Assembly (NCBI GenBank): GCA_023362775.1
Contig: JALMGJ010000012.1
Coordinates: 26,443,001 to 26,507,000 of the forward strand
Direction: 5' to 3'
From: Charina bottae
Taxonomy: Eukaryota; Chordata; Lepidosauria; Squamata; Charinaidae
Length of the DNA stretch: 64,000 nucleotides
Every line of letters starts with the position of its first letter. Within the stretch, counting starts at the first letter, position 1. A program made the translations under genes and the position numbers. The notes beneath the pieces are model-generated. The model had not been told where the DNA came from. It was given only the letters and a program-made list of their open reading frames with translations, and searched no databases. Shown here piece by piece: positions 10,622 to 21,835 of the stretch.

Positions 10622-12200
10622 CACTGCTCAAAAAAATAAAGGGAACACTGAAATAAGACATCCTAGATCTGAATGAATGAAATATTCGTATTAATTACTT
10701 TGTTCATTACATAGTTGAATGTGCTGACAACAACTTCACACAAAAAGCAATGAAAATCAAATGTAAGCAACCCCTGGAGGTCTGGATGTGGAGTTACACT
10801 CAAAATTAAAGTGGAAAAGAACACTACAGGCTGATCCAACGTTGATGTAATGTCCTTAAAACAAGTCAAAATGAGGCTCAGTAGTGTGTGTGGCCTCCAC
10901 GTGCCTGTATGACCTCCCTACAACGCCTGGGCATGCTCCTGATGAGGTGGCGGATGGTCTCCTGAGGGATCTCCTCCCACACCTGGACTAAAGCATCCCC
11001 CAACTCCTGAACAGTCTGTGGTGCAACGTGGCGTTGGTGGATGGAGCGAGACATGATGTCCCAGATGTGCTCAATTGGATTCAGGTCTGGGGAACGGGCG
11101 GGCCAGTCCATAGCATCAATGCCTTCGTCTTGCAGAAACTGCTGGCACACTCCAGCCACATGAGGTCTAGCATTGTCTTGCATTAGGAGGAACCCAGGGC
11201 CAACCGCACCAGCATATGGTCTCACAAGGGGTCTAAGGATCTCATCTCGGTACCTAATGGCAGTCAGGCTACCTCTGGCGAGCACATGGAGGGCTGTGCG
11301 GCCCCCTAAAGAAATGCCACCCCACACCATTACTGACCCACTGCCAAACCGGTCATGCTGGAGGATGTTGCAGGCAGCAGAACGTTCTCCACGGCGTCTC
11401 CAGACGCTGTCACGTCTGTCACATGTGCTCAGTGTGAACCTGCTTTCATCTGTGAAGAGCACAGGGCGCCAGTGGCGAAGTTGCCAATCTTGGTGTTCTC
11501 TGGCAAATGCCAAACGTCCTGCACGGTGTTGGGCTGTAAGCACAACCCCCACCTGTGGACGTCGGGCCCTCATACCACCCTCATGGAGTCTGTTTCTGAC
11601 CGTTTGAGCAGCCACACGCACATTTGTGGCCCACTGGAGGTCATTTTGCAGGGCTCTGGCAGTGCTCCTCCTGTCCCTCCTTGCACAAAGGCGGAGGTAG
11701 CGGTCCTGCTGCTGGGTTGTTGCCCTCCTACGGCCTCCTCCACGTCTCCTGATGTACTGACCTGTCTCCTGGTAGCGCCTCCATGCTCTGGACACTATGC
11801 TGACAGACACAGCAAACCTTCTTGCCACAGCTCGCATTGATGTGCCATCCTGGATGAGCTGCACTACCTGAGCCACTTGTGTGGGTTGTAGACTCCGTCT
11901 CATGCTACCACTAGAGTGGAAGCACCGCCAGCATTCGAAAGTGACCAAACCATCAGCCAGAAAGCATAGGAACTGAGAAGTAGTCTGTGGTCACCACCTG
12001 CAGATCCACTCCTTTATTGGGGCTGTCTTGCTAACTGTCTATGCTTTCCACCTGTTGTCTATTCCATGTGCACAACAGCATGTGAAATTGATTGTCAATC
12101 AGTGTTGCTACCTAAGTGGACAGTTTGATTTCACAGAAGTGTGATTGACTTGGACTTACATTGTGTTGTTTCAGTGTTCCCTTTATTTTTTTGAGCAGCT
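10622..12200 (-). mobile_element. Tc1-family DNA transposon, near-complete (element A)
   Basis: Left end CACTGCTCAAAAAAATAAAG (10622 on). The right end is its inverse (…TTTATTTTTTTGAGCAG, to 12198), with about 30 bp of perfect terminal complementarity. The outermost two right-hand bases differ (CT rather than TG). TA flanks both sides (10620-10621, 12201-12202). It contains an uninterrupted transposase on the minus strand. From memory, nearly the same terminal repeat occurs in Tc1 elements of fishes and lampreys, which would fit horizontal transfer. Confidence 0.95.
10878..11903 (-). CDS. Tc1 transposase (DD34E), apparently intact, 341 aa
   Basis: It catalyses cut-and-paste transposition at TA sites. 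The N-terminal half (residues 1-110) has paired helix-turn-helix-like DNA-binding regions with an arginine-rich linker (RRRGGGRRR, residues 52-60). The catalytic triad is visible: D152 in TDESRF, D243 in MQDNARPH, and E278 in SPDLNPIEH, with 34 residues between D243 and E278. The length of 341 aa matches the usual 340 or so of Tc1 transposases. The open frame extends 15 codons further upstream (to 11948), but the ATG at 11903 fits family starts. It is framed by terminal repeats at 10622 and 12198. Lack of any stop or missing catalytic residue suggests recent arrival. Confidence 0.95.
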   Translation of the reverse strand: MRRSLQPTQVAQVVQLIQDGTSMRAVARRFAVSVSIVSRAWRRYQETGQYIRRRGGGRRRATTQQQDRYLRLCARRDRRSTARALQNDLQWATNVRVAAQTVRNRLHEGGMRARRPQVGVVLTAQHRAGRLAFAREHQDWQLRHWRPVLFTDESRFTLSTCDRRDSVWRRRGERSAACNILQHDRFGSGSVMVWGGISLGGRTALHVLARGSLTAIRYRDEILRPLVRPYAGAVGPGFLLMQDNARPHVAGVCQQFLQDEGIDAMDWPARSPDLNPIEHIWDIMSRSIHQRHVAPQTVQELGDALVQVWEEIPQETIRHLIRSMPRRCREVIQARGGHTHY

Positions 12201-12202
12201 TA

Positions 12203-14256
12203 TTTGTTTTTGAATATATCCTGTATAAGCCTCAAGGTCAGGGCATCACATATCTGTTCCTCACCAACTACTATGATTCTCCTCTCTGTTGTCTTGTAGA
12301 TTACAGTTGCATCCCTACTCCATCTATTTTGTTGTTTGTTTCCTATGATGTCTATTTAAAAGTAAGGTTTATTAGGGATCTCTTCCTTGAACTCCCTTTC
12401 CAAGTTCTACTGCCAATTAGGTCTCCTTTCTTTTAGGTTTGCTGACTTTGTAAGCTTGCTTTTTGAAACTGGCTTCCTTATATTCCTTCTGCAACAGCCT
12501 CTGCTTACACTGCAGGAAACAATCATTCAGTCTCCCAATCAGTACTTTTCAAGAGTACATACCTTGTAATCCGCAGTTATTCAGATCACCTTTTCATCCC
12601 ACACAGCTGAGCACCATTCAGAACATACAACTACCATGGTCATTCTTTTTTTTGCCACCTGTTGAATTATGAATTCTGCATTCTGCATTCTAGAAACTTC
12701 TAGAATCATGTTAATTTTCTCTGCTTGCTTGTTCAGTGAGTTCAATATATTTTATGCAATATATGCATAATAATAAATGCATTGGTGCAATTTGTTAAAT
12801 ATTTAGAAGCTCATGGGAAAAAAATTAAAAATATCACAGATTTGTATCCTTTCTTTTGCAGTGGTATAAAAGAGAGGACCCTATCATAGCTATGTATTAC
12901 AATTCAGGCTATATGAACCGTATTTTTTAATGGGGCAGCCTGTCAAGCCCTCTGAGGCTGGCAAACTCAGGAAATTAGAAACACTTTGATCCTCTTGACC
13001 TCTTCTCAGTTGTCCATGCTCACTTCTCATCTGGCTGGTCAGCAAACTCAAAAGAGGCCAAGAGTTGGGCTTCCTGGGCAAAATGAGGGGGCTGTCTCCT
13101 GCAGTTGGTTGAATGTGGCTATAATTAAAAGGCAGGACATTGATATTTTTATTGCTTATTTTCTCCTATGGAAAATGGGGTTTTCAGTCTCAGATTCAGA
13201 AATTGCTCCATCAGGTTTCTGCAGCTCAAATTCAGGAAGACAAGTTTTTCTTGAGCAAGATAACATGTTGAGCAGCCTTGGTTCTATAGTTTTCCATCCC
13301 CTGCTTTAACAACTTGAGAGAATAAAAATATGCCTTTTTATGTTTCTTGACGAATGGCAACAATCCATATGGCCTAGATGCTACACAGAAAACTAGAATA
13401 CATTGGGGGGTTAGGGGAAGGGAGAGGGTGAATCTCCAAGCGACTGCTGCTTCTGTAGGTAGTACTTTTTAATGTGGTATTTCTGAAGAAACTAGGTTGA
13501 CTTGAAACCCCAGTTGCCTCAGGCAAAACTCAAGCTGGTTGCTAGTAATTTTTGCTTTTCCTCACATTAGGAGAGGGGAAAAAGAAACACAGCTTGGCCA
13601 TGTTTGCCAACACACCCTCAGCCTGGGGAAAACAAAGAAGTCCTCAGGATCGTGAATTTTTCCAGTTCCCACACTGTTCTTTCAGCTTGTTTGTGTATCT
13701 GAATCACAGGGGAACTCCTGTTACACTGCTCTGGGGTTCAAAAAATATTTAGTTTTTCTTGAAATATGACTTCTATTGTCATTTTTTTAATTATTATCAT
13801 TATTGCTGTGGTTATCGTTTGCATTGTACTTTGTTTGTTTGTTTGTTCTGACTTTTTCATGTTATGGCCTGTTAATAAAAATTCTCCAGAAAGCTTAGCC
13901 TTGAGTTCTTGCTTTTAACTGGGGAGACAGCAGTCATCCCAGACTGACAAAATTTCTTTTGAGGATAATTAAGTGGCTCCAAAGTGGATCTGCAGAAGAT
14001 AGTGTGGTGGTTTTGTCTCTCATGCATGGAAACTACACACTTAACTCTGTCACTTTTGAAAGCACACATTCAAAGGCAGGGCAATATAGCTTCCAGGCCA
14101 GTTCTCATTACAGCACCTTAAAGTGTTTAATTTGCAAAAACATTGATGCGTCTTTTCCTGGCGCAGAAAATATTCTCATACTCACTTGAAGGAAAGATAA
14201 TACTGAAGTTAGGAGAGAGGAAGGAGGAAGGTCGGATATTCCAATAGAAGAGAATA
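12203..14256. other. DYM intronic DNA, no gene recognised
   Basis: AT-rich, pyrimidine-rich stretches (about 12200-12660) and unassigned sequence. No intact element or exon seen. Confidence 0.6.
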
Positions 14257-14505
14257 TACAGTTGCAATCGAAATTATTCAACCCCCATTGCAAATCAGGT
14301 TTATTGTCAAAATTTACAGACTTTCAGCTGTTTGCAATGAACAAAGCAAACAAAAGCAATTGAAATAGCTCAACACAACGAATGCTTCAAGTGGTTTCCC
14401 CAAATTCAACTGGAAATGCAACTTATAATGACTTCTCCAGTCTCAAAATTATTCAACCCCTTCATGGCAAGCATCTTCAGTACTCAGTAGAGCACCCTTT
14501 TGCTG

Positions 14506-14947
<442 letters not shown>

Positions 14948-15146
14948 TTATTTATTTATTTATTTATTTATTATTTCAATTTATTCCCCGCCCATCTCCC
15001 TTGCAAGGGACTCTGGGCGGGTTACAACAATTGAAAGTTTAAAAACTATAAAAATATCCTCTAAAAATACAATAATAAATAATACTATACAGTAATAAAT
15101 TATCTAAATCCAAGATGGATTGGAGACCGTGGTGTAGATTGTATTC

Positions 15147-18100
15147 CTACGGGGCCAGCCAACCCCAGGAGGCACTGCCACCTCTGTCATCCCAGGCTCG
15201 ATGGCAGAGCCAGGTCTTGAGGGCCTTCCGGAAGGCCAGGAGTGAGGGGGCGAGTCTCACCTCCGGGGGCAAGATGTTCCATAAGGCGGGCGCTATTGCA
15301 GAGAAGGCACGTCTCCTGGACCCCGCCAGATGGAATTCTCTTGTTGAGGGGGTCCGAAGCATGCCCTCCCTGCATGCACGGGTGGGGCGGGCCGACGTTA
15401 TCGGGACGAGACGGTCCCTCAGGTACCCTGGCCCTATGCCATATAGGGCTTTAAAGGTAATCACCAACACCTTGAATTGGACCCGGAAGCAAACTGGTAG
15501 CCAATGCAGCTCGCGTAGCAGAGGTGTTACATGTGCCGATCTCATGGCACCCATAACTGCTCGCGCCGCAGCATTCTGAACCAGCTGAAGCTTCCGGATA
15601 CTCTTCAGGGGTAGCCCCATGTAGAGCGCATTACAGTAATCTATACGGGAGATGACAAGGGCGTGAGTGACTGTTCGGAGGGCCTCCCGATCCAGGAAAG
15701 GGCGTAACTGGCGCACAACACGAAGTTGTGCAAAGGCCCTCCTGGCCGTGACTGCCACCTGCTCTTCGAGCAAGAGTCGCGAGTCCAGGAGGACCCCCAG
15801 GTTCCGCACTGGATCCGAGCGAGGTAGTGCCACCTCACCCAGAACCAAAGATGACAACTTCCCGGATCTAGGGGGGCCATCAATCCACAGCCACTCCGTC
15901 TTACCAGGGTTCAGCTGAAGCCTGTTGTTCCCCATCCAGGCCCCCACAGCCTCCAGACACTGAGATAAGGCATCGACCGCATCACTTACTTCACCTGGGA
16001 TGGAGATGTACACCTGGGTATCATCAGCATATTGGTGATACCTCATCCCATGGTGACGGATGATCTCGCCCAGCGGTTTCATGTAGATGTTGAACAGGAG
16101 AGGAGAGAGAACCGACCCCTGCGGCACCCCACAAGTCAGGGGGCGGGGGTCAGCCCTCTCCTCCCCTATCAACACCGACTGGGAACGGCCCTGGAGGAAG
16201 GAGGTGAACCAGCGCAAAACTACGCCGCCCACCCCCAACTCCCTGAGCCGTCCCAATAGTATACCGTGGTCGACGGTATCGAAAGCCGCAGAGAGATCTA
16301 AGAGAGCTAGGATGGACGCACTCCCTCCATCCCGCTCTCGCCAAAGATCATCCATAAGCGCGACCAATGCGGTCTCCGTCCCATATCCCGGCCTGAAACC
16401 TGACTGGAAGGGGTCTAGATAATCCGTTTCCTCCAGAATCCTCTGGAGTTGCCAAGCCACCACCTTCTCAACCACCTTTCCCAAAAAGGGAAGGTGGGAG
16501 ACTGGGCGAAAATTGCCCAGGATAGTAGGATCCAGGGACGGCTTCTTGAGGAGGGGGTGCACCAGCGCCTCCTTAAAGACCTCTGGGAACACCCCCTCAC
16601 TCAAGGACAGATTAATCATCGCCTGGACCCATCCACATGTCACCTCACTGGCCGATTTCACCAGCCAGGAGGGACAAGGGTCAAGCTGGCATGTGGTGGC
16701 GTTCACAGTCCGGAGGATCCTGTCCACTTCCTCAGGCGCAACAGGATCAAACTGTTCCCAGATAACATGGTAAGTACGAGCCCCTGGCATCTCCACAGAT
16801 CGTGTCTCATGCTTGGAGTCCAACTTGGAATGAATCTGGGCGATTTTATCCTGCAGATGCTCAGCAAACTCTTCCGATCGGCCCTGTAAGTGGGTCTCCC
16901 CCTGCTCCCGACCCAACAGTGATCTTGTAATTTTAAAAAGGGCCGTCGGGCGGCATTCTGCGGATGCAATAAGAACGGAGAAATATTCACGTTTCGCCGC
17001 TCTTACCGCCACAAGGTAGGCCTTAACTGCGGCTCTAGATTGTGTTCGGTCAGATTCATTCTTCGTCTTTCTCCAGCGGCGCTCTAGACGTCTCTTAACC
17101 CTCTTCAAGGCCCTTAACTCTTCGGTAAACCACGGAGAGCGGCGGGCCAAGTAGGGCCGGAGAGGTCGCATAGGCGCGATCTTGTCCAGGGCTCCAGCCG
17201 CGGCCCTGTTCCAGGCCGCGGCCAGGAGCTCCACTGGACCGTGAAGCAAGTCCTCGGGAACAACTCCCAGCTCCTTCTGAAACCTCACTGGGTCCATCAG
17301 TCGCCGGGAGCGGACCAATCGAATAGGTCCCGCCTCCCTGCGGAGTGGGGCAGCACAAGAGAGTCTAAGGGTCACCAGGGCGTGGTCTGACCATGACAAT
17401 GGGGAAAGATGTAGCTCTCCCCTCAGATCACATTGCCACTGCTCAGACAAGAAAACTAAGTCCGGGGTGAGACCACTGTCCCGAGTCGGGTCACGAATAA
17501 TCTGAGACAGGCCCATAGCTGCCATGGTAGCCATGAACTCCCGAGCCGCCTCCGAGTCCCGTCCCAGAGATGGCAGATTAAAGTCCCCCAGAACCATAAG
17601 TCTGGGGAACTCCACTGCCAGCCCCGAGACAGCCTCGAGCAGCTCAGGCAGGGAGGTTGCTACGCAGCAGGGAGGCTGGTACAGCAGCAACACTCCCAAC
17701 TGTTCTCGTGAACCCAACTTGAAAAACAGGGTCTCACACCCGGCCACTTGTGGAGCAGCGCCCCTGAAGGCCACAAGAGACTCTCGAATGACCACTGCCA
17801 CCCCACCTCCCCTGCCCCGGTGTCTCGGCTGATGCCAGACCTGAAACCCGGCTGGACACATTTCCGAGAGGGCCACTCCCCCCTCTGGTGCCAGCCAGGT
17901 CTCGGTAATACATACCAGGTCGGCCCCCTCATCTGTGATCAAGTCACTTATAAGGGGGGCTTTGTTGTTCACCGACCTGGCATTCAATAGCAGCAGCCGG
18001 AGACCGGAGCCCCCGAGGATCTGCCTACCAGGGCCTGGGTATGAACACGGGGGGCCGGAATGCACCACCGGTAACAAACACCGGGGGCGCCTTCCCCACA

Positions 18101-18452
18101 GATGGCATGCCCTCTGGTTCCCGTCATACCGTCCCCTGCCCGTCACCACCCGAATCAGATGGCCCACCATATAGCCCCCGGAGATTCCCAGTTCTGGCCC
18201 AGTAGCCTCCACTCCCAGGCCTCCGGAATTCTCAGGGTTAATCAAGAATCCCTTCTCCAAACTATCCAACACACATTCCCATACACTCTTGGGCGGTGGT
18301 AAGACCCCCCAGTGCACCAGCTTCCGCTCTCGGCACTGGTAGGGTCTAGCACCACCCAACTCACACCCTGTACCTCTCCCACAACTTCTCTCACTGGTCA
18401 GGGAGAGGTACCAACATTCACCACAATCACTCCTGTCCCACCTGCCTCTCAC
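15147..18452 (-). CDS. L2-like LINE ORF2: APE-type endonuclease and reverse transcriptase, intact, 1101 aa
   Basis: The protein nicks target DNA and reverse-transcribes element RNA at the break. The N-terminal 150 residues are unrecognised and may include untranslated leader, so the true start is uncertain. The endonuclease spans about residues 151-365, with LLNARSVNN (155-163), TETW (183-186), GDFN (289-292) and SDH (355-357). RT spans about 630-880, with the DLSAAFDTVDH block (719-729), GVPQGSVLSP (775-784) and the catalytic YADD (808-811). A conserved C-terminal region follows to WGWLAP. No stop or frameshift interrupts it, which suggests a recent or active copy. Antisense ORFs across this region are shadows. 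Confidence 0.95.
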   Translation of the reverse strand: MRGRWDRSDCGECWYLSLTSERSCGRGTGCELGGARPYQCRERKLVHWGVLPPPKSVWECVLDSLEKGFLINPENSGGLGVEATGPELGISGGYMVGHLIRVVTGRGRYDGNQRACHLWGRRPRCLLPVVHSGPPCSYPGPGRQILGGSGLRLLLLNARSVNNKAPLISDLITDEGADLVCITETWLAPEGGVALSEMCPAGFQVWHQPRHRGRGGGVAVVIRESLVAFRGAAPQVAGCETLFFKLGSREQLGVLLLYQPPCCVATSLPELLEAVSGLAVEFPRLMVLGDFNLPSLGRDSEAAREFMATMAAMGLSQIIRDPTRDSGLTPDLVFLSEQWQCDLRGELHLSPLSWSDHALVTLRLSCAAPLRREAGPIRLVRSRRLMDPVRFQKELGVVPEDLLHGPVELLAAAWNRAAAGALDKIAPMRPLRPYLARRSPWFTEELRALKRVKRRLERRWRKTKNESDRTQSRAAVKAYLVAVRAAKREYFSVLIASAECRPTALFKITRSLLGREQGETHLQGRSEEFAEHLQDKIAQIHSKLDSKHETRSVEMPGARTYHVIWEQFDPVAPEEVDRILRTVNATTCQLDPCPSWLVKSASEVTCGWVQAMINLSLSEGVFPEVFKEALVHPLLKKPSLDPTILGNFRPVSHLPFLGKVVEKVVAWQLQRILEETDYLDPFQSGFRPGYGTETALVALMDDLWRERDGGSASILALLDLSAAFDTVDHGILLGRLRELGVGGVVLRWFTSFLQGRSQSVLIGEERADPRPLTCGVPQGSVLSPLLFNIYMKPLGEIIRHHGMRYHQYADDTQVYISIPGEVSDAVDALSQCLEAVGAWMGNNRLQLNPGKTEWLWIDGPPRSGKLSSLVLGEVALPRSDPVRNLGVLLDSRLLLEEQVAVTARRAFAQLRVVRQLRPFLDREALRTVTHALVISRIDYCNALYMGLPLKSIRKLQLVQNAAARAVMGAMRSAHVTPLLRELHWLPVCFRVQFKVLVITFKALYGIGPGYLRDRLVPITSARPTRACREGMLRTPSTREFHLAGSRRRAFSAIAPALWNILPPEVRLAPSLLAFRKALKTWLCHRAWDDRGGSASWGWLAP

Positions 18453-19775
18453 TCAGGGGGTGCATACTCAATTTCTTACATCCCATTCATACCTTACTCC
18501 CTCCCATTCTCTCACAATAGTAAGGGGGTAATACATTCACTCTGGAGGGATCTTAACCACCTCAGACAGTTTGACAGAGATTTCGAGTAGTCGGGAAAAG
18601 ATGTTAAAAAGTTGTTAATTCAGATAACGATAGCTGTTGTTAGTATGATCTTAAAAATTAATTAAAAATTAATACAAATAGACTCCAGTCCCCGTTCGAA
18701 TTCCAGCCAGGTCCATAAACTGCTGGTAAAGGGTACCGGCAAAGGGCTACCGTCCAATATCCGCCGGCCCTTCAAGATTGACCAAGAGGTGGATCCAGTT
18801 CTAAGAGTCCTTGCTTGTAAGGGCCGCTGATGTTCTATTTGAGGGCCTCCCGGGCCACCTCCGGTTAACACGCCGACCAAATCTCTAAGGGCCACAGGAA
18901 GGACCACCGCTGTCGTCACTGGTGCCAGAGGCCGGTGGTAGGGCCGTTGAAAGGGCCGCAACCACTGATGTCCTACCTGAAAGCCTCCCCGGCCACTTCC
19001 GGGCGGACTGCCGGCCAGATCATCAAGGGCCGCTGGAAAAAGCTGCTGCTGTTGTTGGCGACGCCGGTGCCAAGGGCCGCTGGTAAGGGCCGCTACCACT
19101 GATATTCTATTTAAGAGTTTTTTGGACCGTCCGGGCCGTCCGGGGGGGTCAGGGGACTGCGTCAACAAAGGCCGATAAAACAAAGGCCGATAAAAGCCGG
19201 CGACAGACCCGCTGTTACTAAGGACCCCAGCTATCGTTACTGCCGTCACCGCCACCACCGCTAACGCCTTCCTGGTTCGATAGAAGCCCATCGGGTTGTC
19301 CGAGGGAGGAAATTGGGCTGATCTTAGTTACTGCTGCCCATACTCTCCCGTTCCTCCAGAGAGGCCAGCCAATTCCCAGGTAAAATAGATGGTAGATAAT
19401 AGCAGAAGTCCGTTCGGGAATCACCATCGGGTGTAAAGGGTCTATCTGAGTCCGCAGGAGAACACACCAGGCTCAACCGCCACTGCTGCGCTCCGCTACT
19501 CAGCTCCGCTACTCAGCTGTTAGCTCCGCTCCGCTGACTCCGCTGACTCAGCTGTTAACTCCGCTCCGCTGTTCCGTTGTTCCTTCTGGAGGGTCCAACC
19601 ATCCCCTAGTCGACCACAAAGTTTAAAAAGTCGAGGAACCCGCAAAATTCTCTCCCTGAACCCCAACCAGTATAGTGGGGCGGGAGAAAGATTGAAAACC
19701 GGGTTTCTAGGAGACCAGGATCCCTCTTATCCCGGAGCAGCAACTAGCGACTGCTCCCGGTCGCCATCTTGGATT
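18453..19775 (-). promoter_or_regulatory. LINE 5' untranslated region with imperfect ~135-bp tandem monomers
   Basis: CpG-rich leader. Three related units are anchored by CTGATGTTCTA-like motifs at 18828, 18965 and 19099, each accompanied by GGGCCGCT and a 'ggccacctccgg'-like block. A short CTCCGCT/CAGCTGTT-rich stretch lies at about 19490-19580. The layout resembles monomeric LINE promoters, by inference only. A 209-codon minus-strand ORF inside (18662-19291) has no ORF1 features. Confidence 0.5.
19759..19772 (-). promoter_or_regulatory. YY1-like motif at LINE 5' end
   Basis: The minus strand reads CCAAGATGGCGACC within the first 17 bases of the element. This matches the AAGATGGCG core of YY1 sites, which in mammalian L1 set the transcription start. 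Function here is inference. Confidence 0.5.
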
Positions 19776-19781
19776 AGTGTT

Positions 19782-20318
19782 CTTTTCAGCGTATGGTTCA
19801 TTCTTCTTCCTCCAGACATACCGCTGATCCATCCGGCCGAAAAGTTCCAGTTTTGTTTCATCGCTCCACAGAACAGAATCCCAAAACTTCTGTGGCTTAT
19901 TTATATGATTTTGAGCATATTGGAGCCGACTTCTCTTGTGCTTTTGGGTCAGTAGTGGTGTACGTCTTGGAGTTCTGTCATGGAAACCTTCTGTGTTTAG
20001 TACGCACCTTACTGTGCTCACTGAAACCTCAGTGCCTGTTGCCACCAAGTCTTGCTGCAGGTCTTTTGCAGTCACCTGAGGGTTTCTCTCAACCCGCCTT
20101 CTCAGAAATCTGGTTGCAGCCATTGACAGCTTCCTTTTTCTGCCCCATCCAGGTAGTGTGACCACTGTCCCTTTAACTTTGAACTTGCAAACTATGCTTC
20201 CAACGGTGTCTCTAGGTACATTCAGTGCCTTCACTATCTTTTTGTATCCTGTTCCTTGTTTGTGAAGGGCGATGATCTCTTCTCTTACCTTTTTGGACCA
20301 TTCTTTTGACTTAGCCAT
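19782..20318 (-). pseudogene. Tc1 transposase, N-terminal fragment (element B)
   Basis: Starts MAKSKEWSKKVREEII at 20318. It contains the helix-turn-helix region, the GRKRKL nuclear-localisation-like segment (about residues 59-64), and the first catalytic aspartate in WSDETKLELFGR. It runs into the LINE at 19781, so the second half is displaced to 14942-14506. The fragment itself has no stops. Confidence 0.9.
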
Positions 20319-20716
20319 ATTTCTAACATGCAGTCAAACTTGACACTCAAAAAACCCCTAGCCAGTTCAGGTATTTCATGTGCTCAAGCACACCTGGTGC
20401 AACTAATGAAGCCCTTGATTAGTTGCATCAAGTGTGCTTGAGACCACACCTGTTTTGCATACTGTATGTGTTCTGATGGATTCTATTCAGGGGCTTGAAT
20501 AATTTTGAGACTGGAGAAGTCATTATAAGTTGCATTTTCAGTTGAATTTGGGGACACCACTTGAAGCATTCATTGTGTTGAGCTATTTCAATTGCTTTTG
20601 TTTGCTTTGTTCATTGCAAACAGCTGAAAGTCTGTAAATTTTGACAATAAACCTGATTTGCAATGGGGGTTGAATAATTTCGATTGCAACTGTATGTGGC
20701 TCAGGGTTGAACTGTG

Positions 20717-20886
20717 GAGTCCTTGGTGCTCTCTGAGCTTGGTTATTTGATTGCAGATGTTGCAATACCCAACTAGGAAACATAAGTGTGAGCAAACCCC
20801 ACACTCGCTAGCACTGATGATGTTACCTAGTTGGGTAATGAAACATCTGCAATCAAACAACCAAGCTCAGAGAGCACCAAGGACTC
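20717..20886. mobile_element. Inverted Penelope-like element ends
   Basis: Arms at 20717-20777 and 20826-20886 are inverse copies (GAGTCCTTGGTGCTCTCTGA ... and its complement). The same sequence occurs at 63414-63480, beside a GIY-YIG-type ORF, which identifies the family as Penelope-like. No ORF is present; only the terminal parts were inserted. It abuts the right TA of Tc1 element B by about 20 bp. Confidence 0.75.
20811..20853 (+). ncRNA. Hammerhead-ribozyme-like motif (candidate)
   Basis: The core CTGATGA (20814-20820) is followed by stem II GTTACC (20822-20827) pairing with GGTAAT (20834-20839, closing G-T wobble) around the loop TAGTTG. Then come GAAA (20840-20843) and AC...AT, a two-base stem III in which the ancestral ACGT is probably now ACAT. 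The expected cleavage point is after C20847. Stem I has three pairs (GCA 20811-20813 with TGC 20848-20850). Hammerheads are known in Penelope-like elements. The CpG-decay-type change in stem III may reduce activity. Confidence 0.6.
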
Positions 20887-20892
20887 CGTAGG

Positions 20893-21835
20893 ACAGATAT
20901 TGTCTGTTTTTTCTATCTTACAAATAGAAATTCTGTGCAGTTCCCAGCTTCTTCATCTTGTCGAAGTTGGGTTGCCAAATCTAGCATAAACCCATCCTGG
21001 ATATTCCTCCCACTCCATAAATGTGTTACATTTGTGTATGTATGTGAATGTATGTATGCATGGTCACACTCCAAAAAACTATGCTGCCAAGACAGGAAAA
21101 AATAAGAATTCAGTTAAAAACTACTGACTAAAATGAGTTGTCTATAAAGTCAGGTCACCCTTTTTAAAATTAATTGATCACTCAAGGAAATAAGCACACA
21201 CTGTCTTTATCCCTGAAATAGCAGAAATATCAAAAAAGAAGGAAAGATGGAGAGGGGATGAAGGGAATGGAAAGTAGGCTTCTCCCAAGCAACTGCTAAT
21301 CTTCAAAGGTATCCATGCTTTTTGGCAGCAATTTGCACCGCCTGACTATTCTGTTGTTTTCAGAAGCTTCATCTGTTTTTATCAATGAAAGTAGGGGTAC
21401 CCCCTCAATTCACAGGTAGAATTGAGGAAGAGGAATAATTCTATCCAGTTACAAGTTTGTGATACTGCTTTTTACAGACTCCTGGAATTCATACTAAGAG
21501 AGTTTAAGCCTTAAAGACCAGCAGCATGTTGTACCACCAGGTATTCCACATTCCCAAGAGGGCGCAAGAAGGTTAGATAAACAGATTTATTGCAGAGAAT
21601 TAGGAAGCCGTGCATACAAGATGTTCTGTGACTAACAAGACTCGGGAATACTGCCCCACATACATTTTCATCCCAGAGTTTAAATATTAGTACTCTTCTT
21701 CCTACCTTTTCCAGTCCTAGAAATTTTCTACCATCTGTCGCTTTTTTACAAAATAGCTTTTTCTGAGATGAGAATCAAAAATTCCCACCTCACTATTTCA
21801 AACCTTATTTGTAGTAAGAAGATTTTACCCTTAAG
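20893..21835. other. DYM intronic DNA, no gene recognised
   Basis: AT-rich, unassigned. No exon or intact repeat recognised. Confidence 0.6.

Larger units (their letters stand above)
14949..19775 (-). mobile_element. Full-length L2-like LINE inserted in Tc1 element B
   Basis: Oriented on the minus strand: 5' end at about 19775 and 3' end at 14949, with a (TAAA)n tail seen as TTTA repeats at 14949-14972. Flanked by a 6-bp duplication AGTGTT (14943-14948 and 19776-19781) that restores the interrupted transposase reading when collapsed. It has a 1.3 kb GC-rich 5' region, one long ORF with endonuclease and RT, and a short 3' UTR with the CCGCCCAGAGTC-type hairpin-prone motif shared with tails at 47731, 42340 and 57440. 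Clade assignment to L2 rests on protein motifs from memory; CR1-group relatives are possible. Confidence 0.92.

Noticed and set aside
11173..11840. Two + strand ORFs of 144 and 161 codons
   Set aside because: Antisense shadows of the Tc1 transposase.
18662..19291. 209-codon ORF as LINE ORF1
   Set aside because: No coiled coil, RRM or zinc finger; lies in the repetitive GC-rich leader.
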